Positions 44,335 through 54,840 of a stretch of DNA of 64,000 bases are shown here, piece by piece; position 1 is the stretch's first letter; the number at the start of each line of letters is the position of its first letter. The stretch covers positions 186,001 to 250,000 of the forward strand of contig JACKQL020000035.1 in assembly GCA_018296165.2 (NCBI GenBank). The letters are read 5' to 3'. Below the pieces are notes generated by a model. That model was given only the letters and a program-made list of their open reading frames with translations, had not been told where the DNA came from and did no database searches. The DNA is from Termitomyces sp. T153 (Eukaryota; Basidiomycota; Agaricomycetes; Agaricales; Lyophyllaceae). The translations under genes were made by a program, and so were the position numbers.

Positions 44335-45905
44335 ATGGTGGCTCAGCTGGCACTGTCACATCCCAAAGCAGATCACCTGACATGTGAGTGCAAAGTTGGA
44401 GTTTTAACTCTGGCTGAGTGTGCCTGTGTGGAAAACACTTTAGACACCATGTGGGTTGTTTCAATGCTGCTAGAAAGCCACCACCCATCCACATGCTCTT
44501 AGGAAGGCTTTGTCACAATCTGTTCCCAGAACCCTGGACCTTGTTTGCAGCCACCTTGCTTCCCTGGAGTTTACCCCCAACTCCTCCTTTAACTTCCCCA
44601 ACCTTCATCCACCCATAGCACCCACTCTGGGTAACTCTGATGCTTCCCCAGCAAACCCCAACAGCCCCCTAGCTAACTCTAACACCTTTCCTGCAGCCAT
44701 TGATGACTCCCCTGCCTCTCCTGAACCCTTGGAACCCTCTTCCACTGTTCCTGACTCCAGCATACATTATCAACTCATCACCTTGGTCTGCCTGACCAAC
44801 TCCAGAGCATCACAATGATCCTGGGACAGCCCACATTCTCAACTGATCCTATCAGAATATCATTGCAGCCCATCCCCTGATTACAACCAACCATTGACTC
44901 TGTGCAGCTCCAATGAGCCCCACTGCCAGACTCACTGTCCCCCAGAGCTCTCCAGTAGTCAGTATATAAGTTGTAGAGTAGCATTCCATACTCTAGTCTT
45001 GATATTACCTACCTGCCTTACCTGATGTGTTTCTGATTGTTTTCTCCTTATGTTCCATGTTAACTTTCCCTTTCTCTCAGTCTCCCAGTTTTATCTCAGT
45101 CTCCCAGTCTTATCTCAGTCTCCCAGTCTTGTCTTGTCTCCATCTCCATTATCATTTCATTATCATTTTGTATCTCCACTTGAATCTATTTCATTCTTGT
45201 CTCAATCTTGTTTTGACTCTGTCTTGTCTTATTTGACTCTGCTTTTTTCATTGTATTCAAGTCCTTTCAACCCTAATGCCATTATAAACTCCATGCTTAT
45301 GATTTTGACCCTCAAACATTTCTTAAACCAACTCTGGACCTCACTAATTGCTTGGCCCTGAAACCCATCAAACTCTGGCCCTGCTCCCATCACTTGCATA
45401 GCCTCCATTTGCCCTGCACCTCCAATACTTGCTTCCAGACTTGTGCCTGACACCCTCTTCCAAGTTCAACCCTTCTCCATACTTTGTCTTAGACTTCCCT
45501 GGACCATCCCAGACTTGCTCAGATCACTCCTCCTTGCTTATCCTCACAAGTCTCTGAGGTCTAGACCTTTCCCAACACCGAGTTATCAGTGCAGGATATC
45601 ATGTCTGCCTAGTAAGGACTCACCCAGTATAGCTGAGCCCCTGTGGTCAGTGGCACCTGACAGGCTTTGTAGGTCAGACTATCAGGATATTACCTAACAC
45701 CATTAGCACATGGGCACAAAAATGCAATATCACCACTGATTCCATGTCCAAACAGAAAAGGAAAAAGTTCCCTAGTGTGGTGAATAGGGAGGGGTGAAAA
45801 CTGTAGCCCTGTTGAACCTGTTGGGCTGTAGTACAGGTAGGCCCAAGAAAGGGAAGCATCAAGACATGTTGGAACTGGTTGCTGAAGTATTGTGTGACCC
45901 CCTCT
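44335..45905 (+). mobile_element. tRNA-derived SINE, copy 1, split by a solo LTR
   Basis: Begins ggggcatggTGGCTCAGCTGG, a pol III A box (44339-44350). A B-box-like gagttttaactctgg follows about 60 bp later. The body matches the copies at 62880-63357 and 63535-64000. It is interrupted by the solo LTR 44511-45662 and resumes with ggctttgtaggtcag. Length without the insert is about 420 bp. Confidence 0.7.
44511..45662 (+). mobile_element. Solo LTR (G1 family, CpG-poor), TSD GGCTT
   Basis: 1152 bp, TGTCACAATCTG...GCACCTGACA. Perfect duplication GGCTT at 44506-44510 and 45663-45667. TATA box (agtatataag) near 44960 and tagtcttgatattacc about 30 nt after it. Confidence 0.92.
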
Positions 45906-46121
45906 TAGTCATCCAACCTTTGGGTGGTTCTGGAACAATGCTAGGGCCAGTGATGTCAAGAAACTAAGCTATAGAGTGCCTAGCACCATGTCAAACAAAG
46001 CAGAGAGTTTGGGATCAGGGATGTAACTCATGACCCATGCCAAGCAGAGCTGGCTCAGCAAGCATTGCAGAGTGTTAAAGTGGGTATTAGTAAGAATGGG
46101 ATGTCAACAGCAGATAATACT

Positions 46122-46600
46122 TGTAAGGGCAACCTCTGGAGGCTATGGCTCAATCACACAGCTGGCAAAGGGAGATCCAAAGTCTATTCAGTACTGTACA
46201 GTGTCTACAAGTGTAACTACACACTTGGCAAAGGGAGATCCAAAGGGAACAAGTCTAAGGAGCTCCATAGGCCAAATGCTACACTCTAAGGTTTTGGAAG
46301 CATGGAAGACAACTGTACAGTATGACAGAAAAGTCACATGACTTGTCAACAAGTCAAACAATCACATGTCCTAAGGCTTGCCTGACCTGTGCATGTGACT
46401 TGTCAACAAGTTGACCAGTCACATGCTGATCCAACAACAGAAACCCATTGTAAATGGCCTTGATCTTTGGGCCCATGGCACATGACCCTGTGCAAATATA
46501 ACCAAAAGATAGCCCTTGGTCAGAAGTACTTGTGATCTGGAAATGGGAGGTCTACAATGCACAGCAGGCTTGGCATAAAGGGAACAATTCAGGGGTCTGA
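46122..46600 (-). repeat. G2-type LTR, reverse
   Basis: Reverse complement of the G2 LTR: tgtaagggcaacctctggagg at the left end, two gcaaagggagatccaaag blocks, and tgggaggtctacaatgcac towards the right end. Contains an extra 100-bp piece near 46325-46435 with catgtgacttgtcaacaag-type repeats. It interrupts the Helitron. Confidence 0.7.
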
Positions 46601-46769
46601 TAAGAGGCAGTGTGGAAGGGGCAGCACTTGTCTGAATTATGGACAAAGAACTGGTGCAGCTTTAGGGCTGAAACTGGGACCAGCAGATAGGGAAAGCAAG
46701 GTAGAATAAAAGAAAACCATAAGGAGAGAGAATGTGACAGAGGGAGAAAGGACATTCCCTAACAGTACT

Positions 46770-47232
46770 GGATTGCCATATACTATGCACTTAGCATTGG
46801 GTTTGCAGCTCCACATAGACCATGGACCATGTTGGTAGTAACAACCTAATAACAAAGATAAATAACTGAATTCAGCATTTGAATAGAGCTAATACCTGAT
46901 ATAACTGAGGGTGAGCAACTGGATCTGAAATTTGATCAGAGACAATGGAATCAACATCAGGTGCATCTTTAATCCTGTAATGATGATGGAAAAAGGTCAA
47001 GATCTGCATATGTGGAAGTCCTCTTTTTTGGAATTAAATGGTATAAAAATAAGCCACACAGATGCCAAAGAGACCTTCTTTGATCTCCTTCACCCACAGC
47101 ATTTTTCTCGAGTTCAAATACTCTGGCAACAATATCAGGTCAATCAGCACCTGTTTGTTTTTTCTCATTTACTGCAGATTACTTCAAGAGAGCTTCTCCA
47201 ATTTCTGACCACTTTGAATTAGCAGTCATGGT
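46770..47232 (-). pseudogene. Helitron Rep (HUH) domain fragment
   Basis: Minus strand: MTANSKWSEIGEAL, DIVARVFELEKNA, then LFGICVAYFYTI-stop-FQKRGLPHMQILTFF, RIKDAPDVDSIVSDQISDPVAHPQLYQ and CKPNAKCIVYGNP. This is the Helitron_like_N region. The HUH motif normally reads GLPHxH; here it is GLPHMQ, so the second metal-binding His is lost. Its N-terminal edge at 47232 abuts the right promoter copy. Confidence 0.85.
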
Positions 47233-47560
47233 CTGATCCAATGCAATTTCATAACCCTCCCTCATTATATACAACAATGGATTGTCCAAGTACTAGTAAT
47301 AGAGTGTAGTATAGTTTACTCAGTCATTCCACAATCTTGTTGAGAAGGAGATTTCAAGGCCCTTGTTCTTTCCTTATAGCCTATAATACTTCCCAGGTCT
47401 TCCAGAAACAAACACTGCGAAACACCAGTCCAATATGTAACTAATTTTTCATGCTTCCATACAACTTCCATATATAATCTGAATGAAAACTTCTCTGCAT
47501 CCCTTACACGTGATCCGGGAGAAAAAGACGACCCATGTGATTGTCCGCATCATTGATCGA
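47233..47560. repeat. Right copy of the duplicated promoter region
   Basis: Direct repeat of 9985-10345. Lies directly upstream of the peroxisomal membrane protein gene. CpGs on the left side are mostly TpG or CpA (acgatgg to acaatgg, cacgcttcc to catgcttcc, ctgcgttcc to ctgcatccc). Towards the right several remain (tgatccggga, gacgaccc, tccgcatc). Confidence 0.88.
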
Positions 47561-47627
47561 CTTTAGATTATAAGTGTAACCTGGGGCCCGCTCTGGCCCG
47601 CTCGTAGTTTTCAGTCCACTTTTACTC

Positions 47628-48350
47628 ATGGACGCTCTACAGGGGATTGTGACAAACCCTGCATACCATGATTACCTGGCAATCCTCAAAGGCGCTCGCA
47701 ATGGCTTTGTCTATGGCGTCAAGGTCCGGTTTCCTCATGCTGTAGTCATGTCCATACTATTTGGCCGTGGAAAGTAAGTGAACGATGAACTCAAGTCATG
47801 CCTCATATTCCTGACACTCTGGCCAGTTGGCAAACGCGTGTGCGGAACATTTACCGTGCAACGAGGCAGCACGCATTCAACCTCGCCAAATTCGTCACTC
47901 TCTACAAAACTTTCCTATTGATCCAGCGCAAGACGAATAGAGGAAAAGAACGGAACATCGACACTTTTATAGCTGGCCTGCTCGGTGGATATATTGTGTT
48001 TGGAGATAGGAATGCCGTCAATGAACAGGTATGATCGATTGCTCAGAATACTAGTGCTCAAGCAAAGCTAATTTATCCAGATTGTACTCTATGTTGTATC
48101 CCGTGTCATCTCGTCTTTCCTACCACGAGCCGGATCTTCAAACTCCCCTACTGGTTCTCCCACCAAGCCTCTCCCACCTGATTCTCGCTACTTCACCGTT
48201 TTTGCTGCCCTTTCCTGGGGAGCAGTGATGTGGCTATTCCGACACCGTGGTGAAACCATACAGCCTGGCATGTTCAACTCCATGACATACCTATATCGTG
48301 ACTCAGAAACCTGGAGTAATCTCAAATCTTTACTCTGGTATAATGCATGA
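47628..48350 (+). CDS. Peroxisomal membrane protein 4 (PMP24/PXMP4 family)
   Basis: Integral peroxisomal membrane protein of the Tim17/Tim22/Tim23/Pmp24 superfamily; precise role unknown. Three exons 47628-47773, 47827-48028, 48081-48350 give 205 residues, the usual size. Features: LKGARNGFVYGVKVRFPHAVVM, KFVTLYKTFLLIQ, the glycine-rich TFIAGLLGGYIVFGDRNAVNEQI signature, YVVSRVISSFLPRA, and the C-terminal HRGETIQPGMFNSMTYLYRDS. Several hydrophobic Gly-rich helices. The start is the ATG at 47628, close behind the duplicated promoter. Convergent with the BTB gene, 95 bp between stops. Confidence 0.9.
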
Positions 48351-48445
48351 TATACGAAACCTAGATACCACTGTTTGGCGTTGACCTGCCACTCAAGAGT
48401 AATCATGTCAGTTATATTCCCCCCTATACTTCACAGACAATGAAT

Positions 48446-49582
48446 TTATATACCAGGGAGCTGGTCTATCCTTCCAATAATTCGTCGGCTTTTGTACTGA
48501 TTTAGAATAAAGCGGTACTTTCTTTAGAGTATATCCGATTATACTGATGGGACAGACTCACGGCGAGCATCTGACATGCAGCTGTGCAGGCTTTCTGACA
48601 TGTTTTACAATCCTGAGGCAAAATCTCCATCACTTCTTCCATTTCGCCTGATATATCAGTTGCTGACCAAGACTTCAGAACAGGGATAATCGACCGTGAG
48701 AATAAGGCGTACTTGTTTCGATTACTACCGCCAGACTTGTACGTTTTGCTTCCCAAGAAGCAATGGTCTCACGTTGATGTGAGATACATGCTCCGTAACC
48801 TTGTATGAGGTCGGTAACTGGGATCCTAACGTTCGATCTGGGCTAAGATACTCACCGTGAGGGAAAATATCTTCGCGTAACACAAGGTCGCGCAATGCCT
48901 TCACGCGCAGCGTTTGTAGACGCACAATCTTGTGATACGCAGGTACTGTTGGAATGACTGCCACCTCCTCTGCGGTATAAGATGCCAATGGTAGCATGTA
49001 CTGGCTCGCTTCGTACGCAACATGGTCAAATCCGTTGGTAATAGCAAACGCATAGACAGGAAGAGGAAATTGAGGCGCATGAGCCAGCAAATGCTCATTC
49101 AGCGTCTCGGTGACGGAGTCAGAAATAGCATATTTATCCACTAGGCCATATAACAGGGACAGAAGAAGTGGAAGAGGTATCACAGTCGACGGATCATATA
49201 CCCTCTTGGGTAACCTATGATCGAAAACTTGAGCATTTCCCATTAGCTTCAAAGGAACAGGCGGCGCGGGTGGGTGATGTAACAAGCGCAGAAGTGCAAT
49301 CAAAGCCGTTGACGATTCGTGGAGGTCTACGAATTGTTCGTCACATTGATTCGTAGTAGTTGTTCGATTGGTAGTAGTCGTGTCTCCAAACAAGAACATG
49401 TCTCCTGGAACAACGATCGAGTCACCTCATGGTATCTATGTGTGTAAGTATAACCTACGAAAAACCTCACTGTTTCTCATCGAGGTGCGTTTAACTTCGA
49501 AACTGACATCATCGGGGACTGACCGAACAATGAAGTCAGAGTTCTCGCATTCAAAAGTCGTCCAAGAACCTCGCGAAGACAT
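48446..49582 (-). CDS. BTB/POZ-domain fungal protein
   Basis: Four exons 49582-49459, 49404-48856, 48767-48562, 48496-48446 (309 aa). The N-terminus has the BTB dimerisation core typical of the large Agaricomycete family: SDFIVRSVPDDVSFEVKRTSM then RNSEVFRDMFLFGD across intron 1, later VDLHESSTALIALLRLLHH and LLSLLYGLVDKYAISDSV. The C-terminus carries a Cys cluster (CKTCQKACTAACQ). Such proteins are thought to be adaptors for protein-protein contact or cullin ligases; no specific role can be given. The third intron is longer (88 nt) than usual here. The first ATG gives the natural N-terminus. Confidence 0.85.
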
Positions 49583-49981
49583 CGAGCGTGTAGTGTAGTA
49601 TCGGGGCAGAAACGAAAGATTGGCTGCACATACAATACATACTTTTATATTTGACATGCATACATGCGACGTGGCCTTCAAAACCTGTGCAGCTCAAATT
49701 GATCCGGCCCGCCATCCACATCAAACAAAGATGGAGATCAAACACATACATCTCCGTCCATCCAGAGTACATCAGAGATCCCTAGCTACAATGCGGGCAA
49801 TGGCTACATGGTGAGCAAGCAGGAGAACATATGAAAAATGAGGAGAGGTGAGAAGAAAGCGGGGTTATGGAGGCAGCGCCAGGAACAGGAACAAGGAACA
49901 GGAAATGGAACATAATGGTATCATCAAAGGAGGTAAAGGCAAGGAATCTAAAAAAAACCAGGCGATCCCAAAAAAAGTCCC

Positions 49982-50845
49982 CTACATGACAATACATCTC
50001 TTCTTCTTCCCTTCATGCGGTTTTACAGGACCTGGAACTCCTGGTTCTATACTTCGTGTTTGTCGTAGGGCGCGGACGAGGTTGGTGAAGAGGCGTTCGA
50101 CGTTCTGAGCCGTTTTAGCTGACGTCTCGATGAATTCGCAACCAAATTGACGTGCAAGCGCCGCCCCCTCATCCTTTGAGACCTCGCGTTCGTAAGTCTT
50201 GTCGCACTTATTGCCGACGAGCATGAAGATGGGGTCGCCTCGTTTCACGCGGCGCATGGATTGACGGAAGGTCTCGAGTCGATCAAAAGTTGATCTCGAA
50301 GCGATTGAATAAACAAGGATGAAGCCCTGTCCCTCCCTGAATGGCCATGGTCATTAAGTAAGTACATTGTTAATCGAGAACCCCGTATACACCCACCTAA
50401 CCCACTGGTCACGCAATGTAGCATATTCCTCTGAAAACATGAGATAATTCGGTCGTAGGAAGGTGGGAATTAGACGGGCGTCTACTCACCCTGACCTGCA
50501 GTATCAATAACCTCCACAAAACACATTCGATTATCGACAACGAGTTGTTTTCGATATGCGTCTTCTATCGTAGGATCATACGTCTGAAGGACAAGTGAGC
50601 TAGCTAGAATGTGCTTGAGGAGACAGCTTGATACATACCTCTAATGATTAAAATCGCACGGAGGATCAGGTATGCCACGAGAGAGATACATGACGCGACA
50701 GCTCACCAACAAAACAATTCAGGGTAAACTAAAAGAGAGTCATTCATCCGAGGCAACGCATAATGAGTAGTGGACTTGCCTGAACAGCCAAAGCAGTTTT
50801 CCCCACACCTCCATCACCAAGAACAGCGACCCTCCAGTTGTCCAT
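49982..50845 (-). CDS. Ras-family small GTPase with CAAX tail
   Basis: Signalling GTPase, expected at membranes through prenylation of the C-terminal CIVM. Six exons: 50845-50780, 50728-50707, 50640-50639, 50583-50490, 50430-50397, 50336-49982 (190 aa). G1 loop GDGGVGKTA; effector region [14 protein letters not shown]3 [19 protein letters not shown] (G4); ETSAK (G5). Exon 2 is 22 nt and exon 3 is 2 nt. Without the 2-nt exon the frame runs into TGA right after the effector junction. Intron 1 begins GC (CAG|GCAAGT). The tail [15 protein letters not shown] is polybasic. It is of the Ras/Rap type rather than Rho or Rab; the exact paralogue (Ras2-like or Rsr1-like) is open. Confidence 0.93.
50639..50640 (-). 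other. Predicted 2-nt micro-exon (AG) of the Ras gene
   Basis: On the minus strand the text is TTTGTTG|GTGAGC...AATCATTAG|AG|GTATGT...TTGTCCTTCAG|ACGTATGAT. G+AG makes GAG (Glu) and the next exon starts ACG TAT GAT. The product [11 protein letters not shown] is the standard Ras effector region. Both flanking introns (66 and 55 nt) have good borders. No other combination of borders keeps the frame. Confidence 0.8.
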
Positions 50846-52185
50846 TCTGGAGCACATGATGAGCGGGCAATCGAGAAAGTGTGGAGTATGGCAGGTACCT
50901 CAGAAAAGTCCGAGCGAGCGCAACAGAGAATTCAAGGGATAAAGAAAATCGAGTGGGCGGGGGCAAGCGAGTAAATGGTCGATGGATAGGAGAGATAAAC
51001 GGGAGACGGAGAAGGACGATACAGAGAGAAGAACAAGAGAATCAAATAGTGGTTGTCGTGCGGGTCGTCGAGGGTCGTAAAGAAAGGCACAAAAGAGCCT
51101 TGGTCAATGTGTTTTGGCAGCGAGCCAACGGCAACAGTCTTGGTTTGGTTCTGACCGATTCCACCCTTTTCTATCCTTCCCTATTAGGCAACTTTTTCCA
51201 CGATCCCTGGTCCGGATCCTCCGCCATCCCTTACCCACCGATGTATGGCACTGGCATTGGCACATCGGCCATCCCCGTCCTTTCAAATTTCTTACAGAGT
51301 CCTCAGCATGCATCAATGGCATTGTAATGTCTGAGTAGGCTGTGAGCACAATCGTGTCATATTGCAATTGATTTGTCACCATATCGCCCCGATACTTGTC
51401 TAATTACGCGCAACGCGCTTGTCGAAATTCTAGGTCAGTCTAGAAGCCATAAAGAGCCTAATTGTTGTCAATTGCAGCAGTTTTCCTCCAAAACGTTTGA
51501 AATACTAGAGACTTGAAAAAAAGACATGATTTTGCAATTTTACTCATAAGCAGTTCAAAAATTGCCGCGCTTTTTATGGCAGAAACGCAATACATCGATA
51601 GGGGCAGCTTGGCATTGCCAATTTCTTCTTCATTGGCAATTCCAACATCATTTGACTATGGTTGCGGCGTCGTACATACTCTAAAAATGGTAAACTCTGC
51701 GGACGTCATTCAATCATTAGTCATCTATTCTGAGAAAGATGTCGCAACCCGAATTTTTCCAAAGGACTGGCCAAGGACTTGGAAAAACATCTCCGAATCT
51801 ACAGCCTGGTGCCACGTAATGTTGCATTAGTCACCAACACATCAGTACTTGGAAGTAGTTGCAAATACACTACATTGCTTGTAAGACACATGTAAATAAC
51901 CAAGTTATAACTTACGGAGCCTAGGCCCACACTCAAGAGGATATAACGATGTCAACAATTCGTTGTTTCTACAGACTAGTGTACAAGCTCACATAAGCAG
52001 GATACTAATGGATAAAATTACTAATAATCAAAAGTTGTAGCAGAATCCATGGGCGAAGGTATGAAGAATCATGGGTCTGGGTCATAGTGCATGCCGATAT
52101 CGGTTCTCAATGCGGTGGCCTGGCCAGCTGACCAGTTGTCGAGACGTGATAGGTATATCGTGGTAGGGAATAATGAAATAGAGTT
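50846..52185. other. Gene-poor region right of the Ras gene
   Basis: Contains the Ras 5' flank (purine-rich 50870-51100). I see no convincing gene: open frames at 50881-51327 and 51513-51830 lack recognisable motifs and plausible splicing. The 51400-52100 part is AT-rich. Confidence 0.5.
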
Positions 52186-52503
52186 TCAGTCCTGTCGGCT
52201 GAACTCTGCTTGCGTGAGGTCGAGCAGGAATGTGCCTTTGTAGTTTTGTGGAGGTTCGATGAGTTTTACTGGCGGCACGCCGGGTGTAGGGCGAAGCGTG
52301 TTCGAGACGGAAGGAAATGGCCGCAGAGCGCGTGACGTAGGGAATGAAGAGGTACGCTGTGGGATGATTCGATGGGCGGCAATTGGATGCTTATGTGTAG
52401 AATCGGCCAGGGGTGACGAGATGACTGGTCGCGACATCGTCATTGTAGCTGGGAGAGCATTAGCTGGCGCACAAGAAGCTACCATGAGGTGAATCGTACC
52501 CAT
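52186..52503 (-). CDS. Small hypothetical protein (105 aa)
   Basis: Single open frame from ATG 52503 (MGTIHLMVASCAPANALPA) to TGA/TAG at 52186. Pro/Ser/Thr-rich, basic middle, ending NYKGTFLLDLTQAEFSRQD. A TATA box (TATAAAG, minus) lies at about 52599-52593, 90 nt upstream. CpG content is like that of genes. No family recognised and no intron seen; it may be a true small gene or a chance frame. Confidence 0.4.
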   Translation of the reverse strand: MGTIHLMVASCAPANALPATMTMSRPVISSPLADSTHKHPIAAHRIIPQRTSSFPTSRALRPFPSVSNTLRPTPGVPPVKLIEPPQNYKGTFLLDLTQAEFSRQD

Positions 52504-52729
52504 TGTTCGTGAACGCGTCAAGAGGGTTGAATCAAGTACGAGTATGAGGGAGCGGGACAAAGCTCAATGGCGGAAAGAGAACCGTAACGCGACTTTATAA
52601 ATGTGAATCACGATTGCGTTGGGGTCACCTTGAACACTTCGCTTGGGGACGCGGTTTTGGGGATGTATCGGCACACACCGGCATGTCATCCGGCTTCCGA
52701 CTCGGACATCGCGGCACCCCGCACCAGGG

Positions 52730-52815
52730 ACAATATGTTGAGCCAAATGAATCTAAGATTATGATCAGAATGATTAAATTCAACTCAGAATTCTCTTTGT
52801 GGGTTTCTGGTGAAG
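52730..52815 (+). repeat. Left arm of a 2.5-kb spaced inverted repeat
   Basis: gacaatatgttgagcc, aatctaagattatgatcaga and attctctttgtgggtttctgg correspond to the reverse complement of 55280-55365. The left arm is CpG-poorer (gttgag against ctcgag). Confidence 0.7.
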
Positions 52816-53244
52816 CCATAAAAAGAAGTATCGTGAATTGATTTACAATGATCTGTGTTATACTCTTGAATAAAAATTAAATAAAGAAATTATGATATTT
52901 TTCAAGTAGCTTGTGCTTGATATTGAAGATCAGATATACAGCAAGATATATTTGTGAAGAAGAGTGAAGAAGTATTTGATTAGCCATTTGAGATCTTTGT
53001 CAAATAAGTTCCAAATAGGGAAGAATATTTAAAATTTATTTGCCAAAGACCTTATATTTGGAAATCATTTAACAAAGATTCTTATATGGATGACCAAATA
53101 TTCTTCCCCTTTCATTCACAAAAGTATTTCATTGAAAGACTGAGTCTGGTCCAATGGTAAAGAGAACCTTTGAGAAACTTAAGAAGCATGTCAATTTCTT
53201 CATTCAATCTATTTCCAATATTAACACACAGACCTCCAAAATAC
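52816..53244. other. AT-rich non-coding stretch
   Basis: CpG-poor, many A/T runs, no protein match seen. It may include the eroded 5' part of the Tc1/mariner copy. Confidence 0.5.
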
Positions 53245-53839
53245 CATTGTGAATCAATTCATGTACCATTGAGAGCTTTGAGAAGTTGGAGATGGAGGAG
53301 AGTGCTCACTACTTTCAACAGGACAATGACCCCAAACACAACTCCAAGAGGGCTAACAAGTGGTTTGAAGACAACAACTTTGATGTCCTCTGGTGGCCAG
53401 CCTAATCTCCTGATCTTAACCCTATTAAACACCTCTAGGAGTACCCCAAGGAGCAGCTTAGGCAGTATGAAACACTTCCTCATAGTGTGCATGAATTGTG
53501 GGAGAGGGTTACAAAGGAGTGGGATGAAATACCACCAGAGGTATGCCAAAGACTGATAGAAAGCATGCCTAGACAGATTTAAGGCAAATGGAGGACATAC
53601 AAAGTACTAAATACCAAAATTAGAGATGCTCAAAAAACTGTCTCAATGAATGAATATTTGAAAATGGTCATTACTCCATCAGTTTTGATTCAAATTACAT
53701 AAGCCTAAATGCAATTTGTAGCTATGATGCCATAGTATTTTACATGATTTAATCAGAATTTTAAGTACTTCTAATCCTTCATGCCAATGTCATTTTTCAA
53801 AAAGTATAAAACATGGGGACAGTTTTTTGAGCCACTGTA
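53245..53839 (+). mobile_element. Tc1/mariner-type transposon, 5'-truncated
   Basis: Transposase remains read ESAHYFQQDNDPKHNSKRA, NKWFEDNNFDVLWWPA-stop, SPDLNPIKHL-stop-EYPKEQLRQYE and WDEIPPEVCQRLIESMPRQI. DNDPKH and SPDLNPIxHLW are the DD34D/E hallmarks. The right end shows a terminal repeat gacagttttttgagccactg at 53818-53837, followed by TA. No matching left terminal repeat was found. Stops and CpG loss mark it as dead. Confidence 0.85.
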
Positions 53840-54840
53840 TGTTCCTAGTAACAGGGTCACCATTGTACAGAGTATACTTGCTGAGGTTCACACTGTGACT
53901 GTCACATAACCTGGCAAGGTAGATACTAAGTAAGCAATGTCAATCAACTGTCCATCAATTGTGCCTAATTCCAATTGATGCTAGCCAAGTTGAAAACCCC
54001 CTTACAAATACTCTCTATTAGAGCATATCTGCAATCAGCCCCACCAGCCAAATCAACAAGAATTTGAGTGCTCCACAACCAAAATTTGGTTTGTCCTAAC
54101 ATGGAAAGTGTGACATGACAGTCCCTGTGATGAAAGGTAATCCAGTCAGGTCTGATAACTATCTTAATGATGGCAAGTCATAGCCAATTGCTGCAATTTC
54201 TTGTTGCCACTGTGCCTCTAATTTCACAAGTGCCTTCTCCATCATCTATGCTTGATATGGCCACCATTGGTGGTCTCTCTCATTTATTATATGGAAATAA
54301 TACTATGGACCAGATTGCTGCATCATGTGGCTGATCTGACATATCACATAATTGATTTGCCATATTGAAAACTGAACTGAGAACAATTTGGGCTCCCAGA
54401 GCTGAAGTGGACATGTCAGGCACCATGATACATGCATCAGAGTTGGTATCCGCCCAGATGTTCAGAGGTTGAGAGGTGGGGTAAGCAAGAAAACAAGGTG
54501 CCAATGCCAAGCCAGTATAGCTGTTGCATAAATCCTAACTCTTAGGGCAGCTGAAGTCAAGTACACCAGTATATGATACCATATAAAAAATCAAAGGGAG
54601 CTGAAAGCACGGAAGTCAATATGATGGAAAGTAGTGAGGCAACTGAGAGTTTAGAGATCCCATGATTGTTGTCAAGGTTCCATATCAGGACATCACATCA
54701 TCCCCAAAACAAGCCAACCAAATTTGAACCCTGTGGAGCCAACATTTGTAACCCGTGCAAATATGCTCTATTCAGAGTAATTGATGCTTGTCACTGAGGG
54801 TCTTGGGGTTCACCTGGAGTTTTGCAAGGTAGGCTCTTTT
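53840..54840. other. CpG-poor non-coding region
   Basis: Repeat-like text with an open frame on the minus strand at 54280-54510 (APCFLAYPTSQPLNIWAD...) that I cannot assign. Probably old transposon remains. Confidence 0.45.

Larger units (their letters stand above)
10880..47232 (-). mobile_element. Broken RepHel Helitron forming the base of the transposon nest
   Basis: Minus-strand pieces of one Helitron Rep/helicase protein keep their N-to-C order from right to left: Rep domain 47232-46770, the FYFRMVMTFVTNA segment 43710-43440, helicase N-half 41720-40932, helicase middle 12109-11846, helicase C-end 11400-10880. The helicase breaks at about 40932/12109 exactly where the Gypsy nest begins and ends, which argues for one element split by later insertions rather than several fragments. 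The protein carries stops and frameshifts and is CpG-poor, so the element is dead. Terminal TC/CTRR ends were not found; the 5' end is cut at the right promoter copy. Confidence 0.75.

Noticed and set aside
50881..51327. Open frame of 148 residues upstream of the Ras gene
   Set aside because: It overlaps the 5' flank of Ras, has no motif, and the frame is a by-product of purine-rich DNA.
51513..51830. Open frame of 105 residues in AT-rich DNA
   Set aside because: No motif, no promoter or splice features, isolated from other coding signals.
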